Source of the DNA: Himantopus leucocephalus
Taxonomy: Eukaryota > Chordata > Aves > Charadriiformes > Recurvirostridae
Assembly: GCA_003993805.1 (NCBI GenBank)
Contig: RSEF01000002.1
Coordinates: forward strand, 6,089,484-6,153,483
Length of the DNA stretch: 64,000 nt
Reading direction: 5' to 3'
Made by a program: the position numbers and the translations under genes
Shown: in pieces, positions 62,801 through 64,000 of the stretch
Layout: every line of letters begins with the position of its first letter
Position numbering within the stretch: the first letter of the stretch is position 1
The notes under the pieces: model-generated
What the model was told of the DNA's origin: nothing
Seen by the model: only the letters and a program-made list of their open reading frames with translations
Database searches by the model: none

Positions 62801-64000
62801 GTTTAGGGTGAGTAGCTCTTCTGCAGATGCCTGCATGGTAGGCACTTAAAGAGAAATGAGATGAATCCCCTCTGAAATGCAACCGTGTTTTGCAGGGGAT
62901 TCATTTCATTTCACTTTAGATGCTGCCCCATAGCAAATGTATGCAATGGATTTACCCTTCTGCAGCACCACAGTGGTCATCCAACCACCTGTGCAGGGTG
63001 CAGGAGCAGCCGCCGTCGGTGCACAGGGAACCGGCGGGGCAGAGAGGCTGCAATGCTCTGAGGTCCGGCTTTAAAGAGAATGGTTGGGAGATGCGCTCTG
63101 CCACTGCACCGTGGCTTTCCATCTGCTGTATGACCTCATGCAGAGCTGTTTTATGCATCGGTTATTTGGGAGATCGGAGTCTATTCAGCTATGCCATATA
63201 AGGGGATTTCAGCAGAGCATGCCTCCATCATGCCTGTTGGGTATTATCTGTATAACCCCTTCGGGCTGGATTATCTTCTTGGCTGAAATCTGTTCCATAT
63301 AAGGGGCTGGGAAAGGGTTGTGCTTCTCAATCTGCTCATGCCGTGGAGTGGCGAAAGGACCGTGTGCCTGCGAGGAGTTGGCTCCAGCCCCAAAACATCC
63401 CCATGCTGAGATGGTTGGAGCAGTTGGCATGGAAGCTCATTCTTTCTGTGATTTGCCATCCTCCAGTCCTTCCCCATGAACATTCTTCAGAAAATTGGGT
63501 AGTTTGGTCAGATAAGTTTGGTCAGGTAAATTTGGTCTTTAGTGCCAGGTCGGTCACGCCAAAATGCTGGACGCAAGATATAAAATCAGCTCTGGAGTAT
63601 GTTAGAACTGGGAGAAGTCAACACTCAAAGCTTGTGTCAACATCCAGGAAAGAGTATGGTCACTTTTGTTGCCATGGAAAAGCTACAATTAAATTTTACA
63701 TATGACAAATACCCTGTCTAATCTCCTTCACACATACTACAGTTCAGTAGCTGTAGGTAAGATTGCTGTACCGCAGCAAAGGAGAGACTTTGTGAAGCAA
63801 AAGAGCTGTCCACTCATTTCTGGGATGCACAGTAATAAGTTAATGGCACAAAACAACCCATGGTCAAAGCAACTCTCTCATTCCCCCCATTAGTCTGTGG
63901 TCTGTTTTGTATATAAGTGATTGATTATAGAATTTTACTCCCATAAAAGCTCTTCTCCTTTTGCACATATGCCAAATGGTGAGGAGAGCCAAAGGTAATT
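59861..64000. other. Unique non-coding DNA to the window end
   Basis: There is no supported gene or named repeat. The longest open frame (156 codons, plus strand, 61,754-62,224) has no recognised domain, no promoter or splice context and ordinary non-coding composition. Poly-T and poly-A tracts occur near 61,907-61,916, 62,395-62,406 and 62,539-62,551. Confidence 0.6.

Overview
The window is vertebrate nuclear DNA, almost certainly from a bird. It holds short coding exons with consensus splice sites in long introns, CR1 LINE 3' ends carrying the avian ATTCTATG-type tail, MIR-like SINE relics of the kind seen in sauropsids, and one solo LTR of a type I associate with non-galliform birds (weak recall, so 'Neoaves' is only a suggestion). 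There is no prokaryotic or plasmid-like content. Three 100-base N runs and three isolated 'n' bases show it is a draft scaffold.

Bases 3,132-22,978 (+ strand) hold the last seven coding exons of a voltage-gated sodium channel alpha subunit. I identify it as SCN5A (Nav1.5) and number the exons 22-28 on the 28-exon human gene. The exon lengths (123, 282, 54, 138, 105, 271 and 1,235 coding nt) fit this gene family, and the joined frame is open for 735 codons plus stop. The exons run from the domain III voltage sensor through the domain III pore and S6, the IFM inactivation gate, all of domain IV, the EF-hand-like and IQ regions, the PPSYDSV ubiquitin-ligase site and a terminal ESIV PDZ ligand. 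Earlier exons lie upstream of the window. The intron between exons 25 and 26 begins ATAAGT and ends AC, the rare AT-AC class known from this gene family.

Bases 22,979 to about 26,440 are 3' UTR and flank, with several AATAAA signals and a well-preserved MIR copy. Facing SCN5A tail to tail is a convincing terminal exon of an unidentified minus-strand gene (coding 26,910-26,707), with a textbook 3' splice site and minus-strand AATAAA signals.

From 26.9 to 64 kb I can support no other coding exon. This stretch is intergenic sequence, or a very long intron of the minus-strand gene. It holds a CpG-dense patch at 28.36-28.78 kb, CR1 copies at 29.8, 42.5, 55.3 and 58.6 kb, MIR relics at about 50 and 54.3 kb, a solo LTR at 59.3 kb, simple repeats, and otherwise unrecognised unique DNA.
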